NCBI RefSeq assembly: GCF_001688725.2
Contig: NZ_CP015401.2
Location: 496,001 to 560,000, forward strand
Direction of reading: 5' to 3'
Length of the DNA stretch: 64,000 nucleotides
From: Bacteroides caecimuris
GTDB lineage: Bacteria > Bacteroidota > Bacteroidia > Bacteroidales > Bacteroidaceae
Shown here in pieces: positions 25,466 through 35,483 of this stretch. Position numbers and translations under genes: made by a program. Under the pieces are notes generated by a model. It was not told the origin of the DNA. It saw only the letters and a list, made by a program, of their open reading frames with translations, and ran no database searches. Numbering within the stretch: the first letter of the stretch is position 1; every line of letters starts with the position of its first letter.

Positions 25466-28400
25466 ATGAAAGTAAAGCAGATTTGTATGATGGTGCTACT
25501 ATGGTTGGGAGTGATTCCCGCGGTGCAGGCACAAACTTTCGACAAATTATGGAAAGAAGTGGAGCAAGCAGAGAAAAAGAGCTTGCCAAAGAAAGTGATC
25601 AAACTGACTGATGAGATTTATCAAAAAGGGGAAAAAGAGAAAAACTCTCCGCAGATGCTCAAAGCATACACGTGTCGGATGAAATACCGGGAAATATTGA
25701 ATCCTGATAGTCTTTATGCCGGTCTGAAAGGACTGGAACAGTGGGTGAAACAAACCGACCAACCAATGGACCGTGCTATTTTGCACTCTCTGATAGCCGG
25801 AATTTATGCAAATTATGCTGCCAACAATCAGTGGCAACTTCGCCAACGGACGGAAATCGTAGGCCAGATGCCTTCCGCGGATATACGCGAGTGGACCGCC
25901 AATATGTTTGTAGAGAAAGTGCGGACAAATGTGAAAGAAGCCTTGGCTGACTCTGTATTACTACTCAAAACTTCTTCACGCGATTATATCCCTTTCGTAG
26001 AATTGGGGAAAACGAGTGAATATTATCATCACGATTTCTATCATTTATTAGCTTCCCGTGGAATTGATGCTCTGTTGCAAGTGGAAAAACTAAGTGGCGG
26101 GTATGCTGAAACGAACGCTGTAAATCCGGTGAAACAGGATATAATAGCTATTTATGAGAATATGCTTTCTGCTTATAAAGCAGCCGGATTGAAAGAAGGT
26201 TATGTGTTGACCGCACTTAACTATATGGAATGGAGACGGGGAGCGGAACGATATATCCGTCCTCTCCAAGCAAAGGGAGCGGCTTCGATATTGACGGATG
26301 ACACTTACCTGAAAGCATTGAATACATTGAAAAGTAAATATGCTTCGGAACCGATATGTGCTGAAGTGTACCTGGCACAAGCCCGTTATGCTATTGAAAA
26401 GCAACAGCAGGTTAATGCATTGCAGCTTTGCGATGAGGCGATTCGTCTTTATCCGGAGTATGACAGAATCAATGCTCTGAAAAATCTTCGGGAAGAGATA
26501 TTGGCTCCTTATTTGAATGTCTATGCAGCAGATCAGGCTTTCCCGAACGAAGAGATAGAACTGAGAGCCTCACATAAGAATCTGGATGGCTTCACCGTCC
26601 GGATTTATCAGGCGAAGAAACTGATAAAAGAACAACATTACTCTGTAATTCGCCCGGAAGATTACCGGACACAGGACACGGTATTTACGTTCAAAGCTCC
26701 TGAACTGGGAGCTTACATAATGCGTATCATACCGGATATTCGTGCAAAGAGAGACAGTGAAAGCAAGTTCGACGTAACACGTTTCAAGGTGTTGACTTGT
26801 CGTTTGCCGGAAAAACAATATCAGGTGGTGACGCTGGACGGACAGACGGGACATCCTATTTCGAATGCGAAAGTTACGATGTATAGTAACGATGAAAAAG
26901 TATTGCAGGAGTTTACGACGGACAAAGATGGCAAGGTAGTATTTCCCTGGAAATCTGAATACCGCTATTTGAAAGCCTCCAAGGGTATGGATACGGCGAT
27001 GCCGAAACAAGGTATCTATGCAGGAAGTTACGGATATTACGGTGACGAAGATAAAGTGGCGGAAAATATGACTTTATTGACTGACCGTTCTTTGTATCGT
27101 CCCGGACAAACGGTGTATGTGAAAGGAATTGCCTATTCTCAAAAATCAGATACGGCGAATGTACTCCCGAACAAGGAATATACGGTGACTTTATTGGATG
27201 CGAATAATCAGGAAGTGGGGCAGAAGTCGGTACGTACCAATGAGTTCGGTTCGTTTGCCACTGATTTTGCGTTGCCTTCAGCTTGCCTGAACGGAATGTT
27301 CTCGTTGAAGGCAGGAAGAGGTCGTACAAGTATCCGCGTGGAAGATTATAAACGTCCGACATTTGACATTACTTTTGAAAAGCAACAGGGAAGTTACAAG
27401 TTGGGAGATGAAGTGCAGGTGAAAGGCAAGATAGAATCTTATAGCGGTGTATTGCTTCAGGATCTTCCGGTGAAATATAAAGTGATGCGTTCTACATACA
27501 GCCTTTGGCGGTTTGCGGAATCGGTACAGATTGCTTCCGGTGAAGTGACGGCCAATGAGAACGGAGAATTTACGATCCCGGTCCGCCTGCAGGAAAGTGA
27601 CTCTTATAAGAATGATGATAAAGTATATTATCGCTATTCCATTGAAGCTATTGTTACCAATGTGGCGGGTGAAACACAATCTTCTACGGATGTCATTTCG
27701 GCCGGAAACCGTTCGTTGGTTTTGCAGGTAGAATTGCATGATAAGACTTGTAAGGATAAACCATTCGACACGATGTTTAACGTGCAGAACCTGAATGGGC
27801 ACCCTGTGGAAGTGAAAGGAAATTATTATTTATATCCTGCCAAAGACCAGGATTTCAAACAACTGGAAGAGAAACCGGTTTTAACGGGAACTTTTACTTC
27901 TAACGAAGAAATAACGCTCGATTGGAAGAATCTTCCTTCGGGACCATATATGTTGAAAGCATCGGTGAAAGATAATCAGGGCAAGGAAGTAACTGCTGAT
28001 ACTAACACGATTCTTTTCTCCATTGAGGACAAACGTCCGCCTGTAGAAACGACGGTTTGGTTCTATGGAGAGAATATGGAATTTGATGCGACTCATCCGG
28101 CTGTATTCTGCTTCGGTACGTCGAAAAAGGATGCCTATGTGATGATGAATGTATTCTCTGGTGATAAACTGCTGGAAAGTAAGACGTTGAACTTGTCTGA
28201 TACGATTGTTCGCTTCGAATATCCATATCAGGAGAGTTATGGTGACGGTGTATTTGTGAATTTCTGTATGGTACGAGATGGACAGGTTTATCAGGAACAT
28301 GCCCGACTGACCAGACGTGTGCCGGATAAGACATTGACTATGAAGTGGGAAGTATTCCGCGATAAGTTGCGTCCCGGGCAGAAGGAAGAATGGAAACTGA

Positions 28401-31198
28401 CGATTAAAACGCCGCAAGGACAAGCCGCTAATGCGGAGATGCTGGCAACGATGTATGATGCTTCATTGGACAAGATATGGAACCGTCAGCAGAATTTCCA
28501 AGTCTTCTATAGTCAGATTGTTCCGTATTCTAATTGGATGAGCGGATATTCCGGCAATAATTCATTTAATTACTGGTGGAATACGAAAAGCCTTAAAGTG
28601 CCGGGATTGGCGTATGATCGTTTTGTGATGCAGCCAGGGTATGGTGTCGGAATTGCTTTAGAAGGAAAATTGGCCGGAGTGATGGTGAGAGGATATGGAT
28701 CAACAAGAAAGACGACGTTGACAGGCAGTGTTTCGGCGATGGATGTTAGTGCGCCAAAGATGAAATCGGCTATGGCTGCTGATGCCGTGAATAATGTGGA
28801 GTCTCAATCGGAATTAGTATCGATGGAAGAAAAAGCGGATGAATCGTCTGACGGCGAAACACTTCCCGAAGCTCCTGCCGACTTGCGTACGAATCTTGCA
28901 GAAACGGCCTTCTTCTACCCGCAACTTCGCACCAATGAACAGGGGGAAATCTCGTTCTCTTTCACGATGCCCGAAAGTCTGACGCGTTGGAACTTCCGTG
29001 GATATTCTCATACGAAAGGGATGCTGATGGGAACATTGGACGGTGAAGCTACCACGAGCAAAGAGTTTATGCTGACTCCTAATCTTCCCCGCTTTGTACG
29101 TGTGGGAGATAAGACTTCTCTTACAGCTTCTATCTCTAATATGACTGGTAAGCCGCAAGCCGGAACAGTAACTCTGATTCTTTTCGATCCGATGACGGAG
29201 AAAGTAATCAGTACACAAAAACAGAAATTCAGCCTTGTTGCCGGAAAGACGATGGGCGTGAGCTTCCAGTTTACCGTCAGTGATAAATACGAAATATTGG
29301 GATGCCGGATGATAGCCGACAGCGGTACTTTCAGCGATGGAGAACAACAGTTGCTTCCGGTGCTTAGCAATAAGGAGCATTTGGTAGAGACACTTCCAAT
29401 GCCTGTACGTGGAGAAGAAACCCGTACTTTCTCACTCGCCCGTCTGTTCAACCAACAAAGTAAAACGGCAACCGACCGTAAACTGACTGTCGAGTTTACA
29501 GGAAATCCGGCCTGGTATGCTATTCAGGCATTGCCTTCTTTGAGTCTTCCTACAAGCAATAATGCGATCTCCTGGGCTACGGCATATTATGCAAATACCT
29601 TGGCTTCGTTCATTATGAACAGTCAGCCGAAGATCAAAGCAGTGTTTGAAAGTTGGAAATTGCAGGGAGGTACGAAAGAAACCTTCTTGAGCAATCTGCA
29701 AAAGAATCAGGAAGTGAAGAACATCATTCTGTCCGAATCTCCTTGGGTGCTCGAAGCGCAAACGGAAGAGCAACAGAAAGAACGTATCGCCACTTTGTTT
29801 GACTTGAACAATATCCGTAGTAATAATATCGCGGCTTTGACTCGATTGCAGGAGTTGCAGAACGCAAACGGTGCATGGTCGTGGTATAAAGGAATGACCG
29901 GCAGCCGATATGTTACTGCCTATATCGCCGAACTGAATGCCCGTCTGGCTATGTTGACAGGTGAGAAATTAACAGGTACAGCTCTCTCTTTGCAACAAAA
30001 TGCTTTCACTTACCTTCATCAATCAGCTTTAGATGAATATAAGGAAATCTTGAAAGCACAGAAAGAAGGAGTGAAGTTTACAGGTGTTTCGGGCAGTATT
30101 CTGCAATATTTGTATCTCATCGCTATTTCCGGAGAGCAGGTGCCTGCGGCCAATAAAGCTGCTTATACCTATTATCTTTCTAAGGTAGGAGAACTGCTTA
30201 CTTCTCCTTCAATGGATACGAAAGCGATTGCCGCTATTGTACTGGATAAAGCCGGACGCAAGAAAGAAGCACAGGAATTTGTCGCTTCTCTGAAAGAATT
30301 CCTGACCAAGACGGATGAACAGGGAATGTTCTTTGCTTTCAACGAGAATCCGTATACATGGGGCGGAATGCAGATGCAGGCTTACGTAGATGTGATGGAA
30401 GCATTGGAGGCGATAGGCGGTAACAGTGATACCGTGGAAGAAATGAAACTTTGGCTGTTGAAGCAAAAGCAAACACAACAATGGAACTCTCCGGTAGCTA
30501 CTGCCGACGCGGTATTTGCGTTGTTGATGAAAGGTGCTAACTTGCTTGACAATCAGGGAGATGTACGAATTGTAATTGCTAATGAAGTGCTGGAAACGGT
30601 TGCTCCAAGTAAAACAACAGTTCCCGGATTGGGATATATCAAACGTTCTTTCACACAGAAGAGCGTGGTGGATGCCCGTAAGATTGAAGTGGAAAAGAGA
30701 AATCCGGGTATCGCTTGGGGAGCTGTGTATGCAGAATTTGAATCCCCCATCAATGATGTGAAACAACAGGGTGGTGAGTTGAATGTAGAGAAACAATTGT
30801 ATGTGGAACGTATGGTAAATAACGCCCCTCAATTACAACCTATAACAGCGAAGACAGTTCTTAAGGTAGGTGATAAAGTCGTTTCCCGTTTGAGCATCCG
30901 TGTAGACCGTTCGATGGACTTTGTGCAGTTGAAAGATCAGCGGGGAGCTTGCTTCGAACCGATCGGCAGCATTTCCGGTTATCGTTGGAACAACGGACTG
31001 GGCTATTACGTAGACGTCAAAGATGCATCGACCAATTTCTTCTTCGATCATTTAGGAAAAGGAGTATATGTATTGGAATATAGTTACCGTGTCAGCCGTG
31101 CAGGAATTTACGAAACAGGTCTGGCAACCATGCAATGTGCATACGCACCTGAATATGCTTCACATTCTGCTTCGATAACGGTAGACATTAAAGAATAA
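25466..31198 (+). CDS. Alpha-2-macroglobulin family protein (MG domains), giant envelope protein
   Basis: 1910 aa with a signal peptide (about 22 residues, ending AVQA before Q-T-F). An N-terminal helical, TPR-like part (about 25-350) is followed by MG/Ig-like beta domains. The MG2 region is recognisable by LLTDRSLYRPGQTVYVKGI (about 540) and the macroglobulin domain by AFFYPQLRTNEQG and MPESLTRWNFRGYSHTKG (about 1150-1190). An alpha-toroid domain (about 1300-1700, ANGAWSWYKGM) and a receptor-binding-like C-terminus close it. The Cys-Gly-Glu-Gln thioester is not visible, so it should not trap proteases covalently. Residues about 1066-1092 resemble a SusC plug start. Bacterial relatives are periplasmic and are thought to protect against proteases or to act in envelope repair. 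A hairpin follows at 31225-31297. Confidence 0.88.
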   Translation: MKVKQICMMVLLWLGVIPAVQAQTFDKLWKEVEQAEKKSLPKKVIKLTDEIYQKGEKEKNSPQMLKAYTCRMKYREILNPDSLYAGLKGLEQWVKQTDQPMDRAILHSLIAGIYANYAANNQWQLRQRTEIVGQMPSADIREWTANMFVEKVRTNVKEALADSVLLLKTSSRDYIPFVELGKTSEYYHHDFYHLLASRGIDALLQVEKLSGGYAETNAVNPVKQDIIAIYENMLSAYKAAGLKEGYVLTALNYMEWRRGAERYIRPLQAKGAASILTDDTYLKALNTLKSKYASEPICAEVYLAQARYAIEKQQQVNALQLCDEAIRLYPEYDRINALKNLREEILAPYLNVYAADQAFPNEEIELRASHKNLDGFTVRIYQAKKLIKEQHYSVIRPEDYRTQDTVFTFKAPELGAYIMRIIPDIRAKRDSESKFDVTRFKVLTCRLPEKQYQVVTLDGQTGHPISNAKVTMYSNDEKVLQEFTTDKDGKVVFPWKSEYRYLKASKGMDTAMPKQGIYAGSYGYYGDEDKVAENMTLLTDRSLYRPGQTVYVKGIAYSQKSDTANVLPNKEYTVTLLDANNQEVGQKSVRTNEFGSFATDFALPSACLNGMFSLKAGRGRTSIRVEDYKRPTFDITFEKQQGSYKLGDEVQVKGKIESYSGVLLQDLPVKYKVMRSTYSLWRFAESVQIASGEVTANENGEFTIPVRLQESDSYKNDDKVYYRYSIEAIVTNVAGETQSSTDVISAGNRSLVLQVELHDKTCKDKPFDTMFNVQNLNGHPVEVKGNYYLYPAKDQDFKQLEEKPVLTGTFTSNEEITLDWKNLPSGPYMLKASVKDNQGKEVTADTNTILFSIEDKRPPVETTVWFYGENMEFDATHPAVFCFGTSKKDAYVMMNVFSGDKLLESKTLNLSDTIVRFEYPYQESYGDGVFVNFCMVRDGQVYQEHARLTRRVPDKTLTMKWEVFRDKLRPGQKEEWKLTIKTPQGQAANAEMLATMYDASLDKIWNRQQNFQVFYSQIVPYSNWMSGYSGNNSFNYWWNTKSLKVPGLAYDRFVMQPGYGVGIALEGKLAGVMVRGYGSTRKTTLTGSVSAMDVSAPKMKSAMAADAVNNVESQSELVSMEEKADESSDGETLPEAPADLRTNLAETAFFYPQLRTNEQGEISFSFTMPESLTRWNFRGYSHTKGMLMGTLDGEATTSKEFMLTPNLPRFVRVGDKTSLTASISNMTGKPQAGTVTLILFDPMTEKVISTQKQKFSLVAGKTMGVSFQFTVSDKYEILGCRMIADSGTFSDGEQQLLPVLSNKEHLVETLPMPVRGEETRTFSLARLFNQQSKTATDRKLTVEFTGNPAWYAIQALPSLSLPTSNNAISWATAYYANTLASFIMNSQPKIKAVFESWKLQGGTKETFLSNLQKNQEVKNIILSESPWVLEAQTEEQQKERIATLFDLNNIRSNNIAALTRLQELQNANGAWSWYKGMTGSRYVTAYIAELNARLAMLTGEKLTGTALSLQQNAFTYLHQSALDEYKEILKAQKEGVKFTGVSGSILQYLYLIAISGEQVPAANKAAYTYYLSKVGELLTSPSMDTKAIAAIVLDKAGRKKEAQEFVASLKEFLTKTDEQGMFFAFNENPYTWGGMQMQAYVDVMEALEAIGGNSDTVEEMKLWLLKQKQTQQWNSPVATADAVFALLMKGANLLDNQGDVRIVIANEVLETVAPSKTTVPGLGYIKRSFTQKSVVDARKIEVEKRNPGIAWGAVYAEFESPINDVKQQGGELNVEKQLYVERMVNNAPQLQPITAKTVLKVGDKVVSRLSIRVDRSMDFVQLKDQRGACFEPIGSISGYRWNNGLGYYVDVKDASTNFFFDHLGKGVYVLEYSYRVSRAGIYETGLATMQCAYAPEYASHSASITVDIKE

Positions 31199-31224
31199 CG
31201 CAAGATATTTGCAAAAGAAATATC

Positions 31225-31297
31225 CAGGCACGCATTACGCCTATTTTACGGTTTCAGTTTATCTAATGAACCGTGTAATCCGCGTAATCCGTGCCTG
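31225..31297. terminator. Nested hairpin after the macroglobulin gene
   Basis: caggcacgcattacgc (31225-31240) pairs with gcgtaatccgtgcctg (31282-31297) at 15 of 16 positions. An inner acggttt/aaccgt stem is also present. The words match repeat family C (31343-31376, 57980-58085). No T run follows. Confidence 0.5.
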
Positions 31298-31342
31298 AAT
31301 CTATTTGATACCTCTTGACGGAGAGAATAATCCTCTTTCGTC

Positions 31343-31376
31343 AATCTGTGTTAATCTGTGTAATCTGTGGTGAAAA
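31343..31376 (+). repeat. Repeat family C half-copy beside a promoter
   Basis: aatctgtgttaatctgtgta followed by atctgtggtgaaaaa. It is almost identical to the right arm of the hairpin before tatA (58054-58085). In both places a TAnnTTTG box follows within a few bases to 17 bp. Confidence 0.7.
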
Positions 31377-31392
31377 ACTCATCTAAAACCCC

Positions 31393-31400
31393 TACATTTG
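31393..31400 (+). promoter_or_regulatory. -7 box of the DUF1573 gene
   Basis: TACATTTG, 24 bp before the ATG at 31424. It shows that the in-frame start at 31367 would lie before the transcript. Confidence 0.55.
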
Positions 31401-31423
31401 TGCACCAAAATAAAAAATATCGC

Positions 31424-32491
31424 ATGAAACGTAGTTTACTATCTATATTCTCTTTACTTACTGTCGCTTTGGCAGCCGTTGCCCAACCTCGTATCTCTTC
31501 GAACAAAGAGACACATAACTTCGGACAAATTGAGTGGAAACGTCCGGTGACAGTGAAATATACCATCACTAACACGGGAAACCAGCCATTGGTACTGACC
31601 AACGTTACCACCTCTTGTGCCTGTGCTGTGGCCGACTGGACTAAAGAACCGATTGCCCCGGGAGGTAAAGGAGTAGTAAAAGCTTCTTTTGATGCAAAAG
31701 CGTTAGGACATTTTGAAAAGTCGATAGGAATATATAGCAATGCCAGTCCGAGCTTGGTTTATCTGAAGTTCACCGGTGAAGTAGTGCAGGAAATAAAAGA
31801 TTATACAAAGATACTTCCTTATACAATTGGAAATATTCGTTTGGATCGTGATGAATTTGCTTTCTCTGATGTCTATCGCGGACAGCAACCTTCATTGACC
31901 TTTGATATCGCCAATCTTTCCGATCGTCCTTACGAACCGGTGTTGATGCATCTGCCTCCTTACCTGAAAATGGAAGCGGAACCCAAAGTCTTGTTGAAAG
32001 GCAAGAAAGGAACTATCAAACTGACGCTGGATGCGAGCCAGCTAAAAGATTACGGATTGACACAAACTTCTGTCTACCTTTCCCGTTTCTCCGGTGATAA
32101 GGTGAGCGAAGATAATGAAATACCGGTTTCGGCTATTCTTCTTCCCGACTTCTCACGTATGACGGAAAAAGATTCTCTGAACGCTCCTGCCATGCACATT
32201 TCGGAAACGGATATTGATCTTAGTATCCCGTTGATAAAGAAGGATAAGGTAAGCCATGAGATATTGATAGCCAATTCCGGAAAGGCTCCGTTAGTTATTA
32301 GTAAGTTGCAGGTATTCAATTCGTCAGTAGGGGTGAGCCTGAAGAAGGCGGTCCTTCCTCCGGATGGAATGACAAAGCTCAAAGTAACTATTCGTAAGCG
32401 TGACGTAGGTAATAAGAAGCATCATTTACGTATCCTGATGATAACGAATGATCCGTTACGTCCGAAAGTCGAAATCAATATCAAACGCTAA
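31424..32491 (+). CDS. DUF1573 domain-containing exported protein
   Basis: 355 aa from the ATG at 31424, where a signal peptide begins (MKRSLLSIFSLLTVALAAVA). Three Ig-like beta domains follow; the first is a typical DUF1573 domain (KETHNFGQIEWKRPVTVKYT, then ITNTGNQPLVLTNVTTSCACAV, with the family's Cys-Ala-Cys). The third repeats the pattern at EILIANSGKAPLVISKLQV. The family is abundant in Bacteroidetes and its function is unknown. A 7-bp gap to meaB suggests co-transcription. Confidence 0.87.
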   Translation: MKRSLLSIFSLLTVALAAVAQPRISSNKETHNFGQIEWKRPVTVKYTITNTGNQPLVLTNVTTSCACAVADWTKEPIAPGGKGVVKASFDAKALGHFEKSIGIYSNASPSLVYLKFTGEVVQEIKDYTKILPYTIGNIRLDRDEFAFSDVYRGQQPSLTFDIANLSDRPYEPVLMHLPPYLKMEAEPKVLLKGKKGTIKLTLDASQLKDYGLTQTSVYLSRFSGDKVSEDNEIPVSAILLPDFSRMTEKDSLNAPAMHISETDIDLSIPLIKKDKVSHEILIANSGKAPLVISKLQVFNSSVGVSLKKAVLPPDGMTKLKVTIRKRDVGNKKHHLRILMITNDPLRPKVEINIKR

Positions 32492-32498
32492 ATCCCCT

Positions 32499-33596
32499 AT
32501 GATTATGGAACATCCTGAAAATAGTGAAGAATATAAGGGACTTGTTGTCAATAAAGGCATTGAACAACCCTCATCTGTGAATCCCTACTTAAAGCGGAAA
32601 CCGAAGAAACGCCAACTTTCAGTAGCAGAGTTTGTAGAAGGTATCATGAAAGGTGATGTCACTATATTGAGTCAGGCTGTGACATTGGTGGAAAGCGTAA
32701 AGCCTGAACATCAGGCTGTCTCACAGGAAATCATAGAGAAGTGTCTGCCATTTTCCGGTAATTCGATCCGGATTGGTATCAGCGGCGTTCCCGGTGCGGG
32801 AAAGAGTACATCCATAGATGTATTCGGTCTGCACGTGCTCGAAAAGGGGGGCAAACTGGCGGTATTGGCCATCGACCCTAGCAGTGAGCGTAGTAAAGGC
32901 AGTATCTTGGGGGACAAAACCCGTATGGAGCAGCTTTCCGTACATCCTAAATCGTTCATCCGCCCTAGTCCGTCAGCCGGTTCTTTGGGAGGAGTGGCAC
33001 GCAAAACACGTGAAACGATCATTCTTTGTGAAGCTGCCGGATTCGATAAGATTTTTGTGGAAACAGTAGGAGTGGGACAGAGCGAAACGGCTGTTCACTC
33101 AATGGTTGATTTCTTCCTGTTGATTCAGTTGTCCGGTACGGGCGATGAACTGCAAGGGATTAAGCGTGGTATTATGGAGATGGCGGATGGTATCGTTATC
33201 AATAAGGCGGATGGAGATAATCTGGAACGTGCCAAGTTAGCTGCCACCCAATTTCGTAATGCATTGCATCTGTTTCCTGCACCTGAATCCGGATGGATTC
33301 CCAAAGTGCTGACTTACTCCGGTTTTTATAACTTGGGAGTAAAGGAGATATGGGATATGATTGATGAATATATTGACTTCGTGAAGGGTAACGGTTATTT
33401 TGAATATCGCCGTAACGCACAAAGTAAATATTGGATGTATGAAAGCATCAATGAACAACTTCGCGATAGTTTCTATCATAACCCGAAGATTGAAGCGATG
33501 ATTTTAGAGAAAGAACAGCAGGTGTTGAAAGGTAACCTGACTTCATTTGTAGCCGCAAGAAGCTTGCTCGATACTTATTTTGAGGATTTGAAATGA
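32499..33596 (+). CDS. meaB: Methylmalonyl-CoA mutase-associated GTPase MeaB (ArgK family)
   Basis: A G3E-type GTPase chaperone that loads and protects the adenosylcobalamin cofactor of methylmalonyl-CoA mutase, an enzyme of the succinate-to-propionate route of Bacteroides. 365 aa. Walker A is GVPGAGKST, then AIDPSS, FVETVGVGQSE (switch region) and the guanine-specificity NKADGDN. The frame is open further upstream, but the ATGs at 32499 and 32505 follow the DUF1573 stop (32491) and are preferred. The mutase genes are not in this window. The last 22 bp overlap the convergent EamA gene. Confidence 0.95.
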   Translation: MIMEHPENSEEYKGLVVNKGIEQPSSVNPYLKRKPKKRQLSVAEFVEGIMKGDVTILSQAVTLVESVKPEHQAVSQEIIEKCLPFSGNSIRIGISGVPGAGKSTSIDVFGLHVLEKGGKLAVLAIDPSSERSKGSILGDKTRMEQLSVHPKSFIRPSPSAGSLGGVARKTRETIILCEAAGFDKIFVETVGVGQSETAVHSMVDFFLLIQLSGTGDELQGIKRGIMEMADGIVINKADGDNLERAKLAATQFRNALHLFPAPESGWIPKVLTYSGFYNLGVKEIWDMIDEYIDFVKGNGYFEYRRNAQSKYWMYESINEQLRDSFYHNPKIEAMILEKEQQVLKGNLTSFVAARSLLDTYFEDLK

Positions 33597-34534
33597 GACT
33601 TTTCTGCTTTTTCAAGATCAGCTCTCGATTTACTTTGAGTCACAATATATACTCCTAGGAATACGAGCGCGATAGCTATCCCTTTCTCCCAGCCAAAACT
33701 TCCGATACCCATCGTGATTGCCGCAATGGTAGCCACGATCGGTTGCATATAATTGTACATGCTGACTACCGTAGGACGGAGCAGTCTCTGCGCAGTCATA
33801 ATACAGAGATATGCGAGGAAACTACCTCCTAATACGACATACAATACCTCTATGATAGCAATTGTGGAAACAGAAGTCCATTGAATCGTAGAAATATCAT
33901 AATAGGAGAACGGAATGTAACACATCGACGCATATATGAACATCCATTTATTAATCGTTACTGCCGAATATCGTTGAGACAATCCCTTGAATACAGTCAG
34001 GTATATGGAGAAGCTGATTTGCGCAACGAGACAAAGCAAGTCGCCAATCAGGCTTCCATTTCCGTTGCTTCCTGCCTGGCTACTCATAATGAGAATAAGT
34101 GCTCCCATCGCACCTACAAAAATCCCCAGTACTTTCTTATTGGTAATAGGTTCTTTCAAGTAAATGGCTGCTACAACCATTGTTACAATAGGTAGAGTGG
34201 TAGTTACGATAGAAGCATCAATAGGAGAAGTCATAGAAAGCCCGAAGATAAACACTCCTTGATTGAATACTAGCGCAAACAGTGAAGCAAAGAAGATTTT
34301 TAGCATATCCTGATGGTTCACATGTTCCTGTTTGCAAAACATGGAAAGGATCCAGAAAGCAGCGGCTGCCCCCACCATGCGGAATGTAGTGACAGATATC
34401 GGAGAAAATTCTTGAAGAGCCGACTTGCCGATGGGAGACATTAATCCCCACATAACGTTTGCCGTAAGTGCAAACAAATGACCATACAGGTTCTTACTTT
34501 TGTCCATGTTACTACTGTTTATTTCTGATATCAT
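33575..34534 (-). CDS. EamA/DMT family transporter
   Basis: 319 aa with ten hydrophobic segments arranged as two EamA repeats (first about 15-150, second about 160-300). The start motif is HLFALTANVMWGLMSPIGK and the typical second half contains VVLGGSFLAYLCIMTAQRLLRPTVVS. Members export metabolites or amino acids; the substrate is unknown. ATG 34534 and ATG 34507 are both possible starts; TACCTTTG on the minus strand at 34561-34568 supports transcription from about 34554. The 3' end overlaps meaB by 22 bp. Confidence 0.9.
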   Translation of the reverse strand: MISEINSSNMDKSKNLYGHLFALTANVMWGLMSPIGKSALQEFSPISVTTFRMVGAAAAFWILSMFCKQEHVNHQDMLKIFFASLFALVFNQGVFIFGLSMTSPIDASIVTTTLPIVTMVVAAIYLKEPITNKKVLGIFVGAMGALILIMSSQAGSNGNGSLIGDLLCLVAQISFSIYLTVFKGLSQRYSAVTINKWMFIYASMCYIPFSYYDISTIQWTSVSTIAIIEVLYVVLGGSFLAYLCIMTAQRLLRPTVVSMYNYMQPIVATIAAITMGIGSFGWEKGIAIALVFLGVYIVTQSKSRADLEKAEKSHFKSSK

Positions 34535-34590
34535 TAACAATCAAATAGAGAAAACGGTTGCAAAGGTAGTCTTTTATCGTATGATTTGTT

Positions 34591-34598
34591 TATATTTG
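34591..34598 (+). promoter_or_regulatory. -7 box of the AAA/DUF4435 pair
   Basis: TATATTTG, 21 bp before the ATG at 34620. It lies 22 bp from the divergent -7 box of the EamA gene (34561-34568). Confidence 0.5.
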
Positions 34599-34619
34599 CC
34601 TTGATTAAACTTGAATATT

Positions 34620-35483
34620 ATGGAACAACAAGCTAATTATATCCGTCGTATCGAGATACACGGACTATGGGAACGCTTTAATATAGGATGGGATTTGCGT
34701 CCCGATGTGAACATTCTCTCCGGCATCAATGGAGTGGGGAAGACTACCATTTTGAACCGTTCGGTGGGATACCTCGAAGAACTTTCCGGTGAAATGAAAA
34801 GTGACGAGAAGAACGGAGTACGTCTCTTTTTCGACAATCCCCAGGCAACCTATATTCCTTATGACGTCATCCGGAGCTACGACCGTCCCCTGATTATGGG
34901 TGACTTCACAGCCCGCATGGCAGACAAGAATGTAAAGTCCGAACTGGACTGGCAACTTTACCTGTTGCAACGCCGTTACCTCGATTATCAGGTCAACATT
35001 GGTAATAAGATGATTGAAATGCTTTCCAGCATTGATGAAGAAGAACGTCGTAAGGCAGCTACATTATCTGTAGCCAAGCGTCGTTTTCAGGATATGATTG
35101 ACGAACTGTTCAGCTATACACGCAAAAAGATAGACAGGAAACGGAACGATATCGCTTTCTATCAGGATGGCGAACTATTATTTCCTTATAAACTGTCGTC
35201 CGGTGAAAAGCAAATGCTGGTTATCCTGCTGACCGTACTTGTGCAGGACAACAGCCATTGTGTATTGTTTATGGATGAGCCGGAAGCCTCCCTTCATATC
35301 GAATGGCAGCAGAAACTGATTGCCATGATACGTGAACTGAATCCGAATGTGCAGATTATCCTGACTACCCATTCGCCTGCCGTCATTATGGAAGGCTGGC
35401 TGGATGCCGTGACAGAAGTAAGCGATATATCTACCACTGTAGGGTACAAGCTTGACAAGGATTCTCCCAACTGTAATTTGTAA
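34620..35483 (+). CDS. AAA_15/ABC-type ATPase, AriA-like partner of DUF4435
   Basis: 287 aa from the ATG at 34620; a TTG start nine bases earlier is less likely. It has a complete ABC-like ATPase core: Walker A SGINGVGKTTIL (Lys41), signature LSSGEKQML near 190, Walker B VLFMDEPEASLH near 215-226, and the switch His in TTHSPAVIM near 255. The middle part (about 60-180) is a short insertion instead of a long Rad50 coiled coil. The DUF4435 gene follows after 22 bp, so the two form a unit. An AAA_15 ATPase followed by a DUF4435 protein is the arrangement of the PARIS anti-phage system (AriA-AriB). Assignment to PARIS is inference; it may be an older housekeeping relative. Confidence 0.85.
   Translation: MEQQANYIRRIEIHGLWERFNIGWDLRPDVNILSGINGVGKTTILNRSVGYLEELSGEMKSDEKNGVRLFFDNPQATYIPYDVIRSYDRPLIMGDFTARMADKNVKSELDWQLYLLQRRYLDYQVNIGNKMIEMLSSIDEEERRKAATLSVAKRRFQDMIDELFSYTRKKIDRKRNDIAFYQDGELLFPYKLSSGEKQMLVILLTVLVQDNSHCVLFMDEPEASLHIEWQQKLIAMIRELNPNVQIILTTHSPAVIMEGWLDAVTEVSDISTTVGYKLDKDSPNCNL

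Noticed and set aside
25547..31051. Many open frames opposite to the macroglobulin gene
   Set aside because: They are shadows of a 5.7-kb gene with regular codon use; none has a recognisable domain or a start signal.
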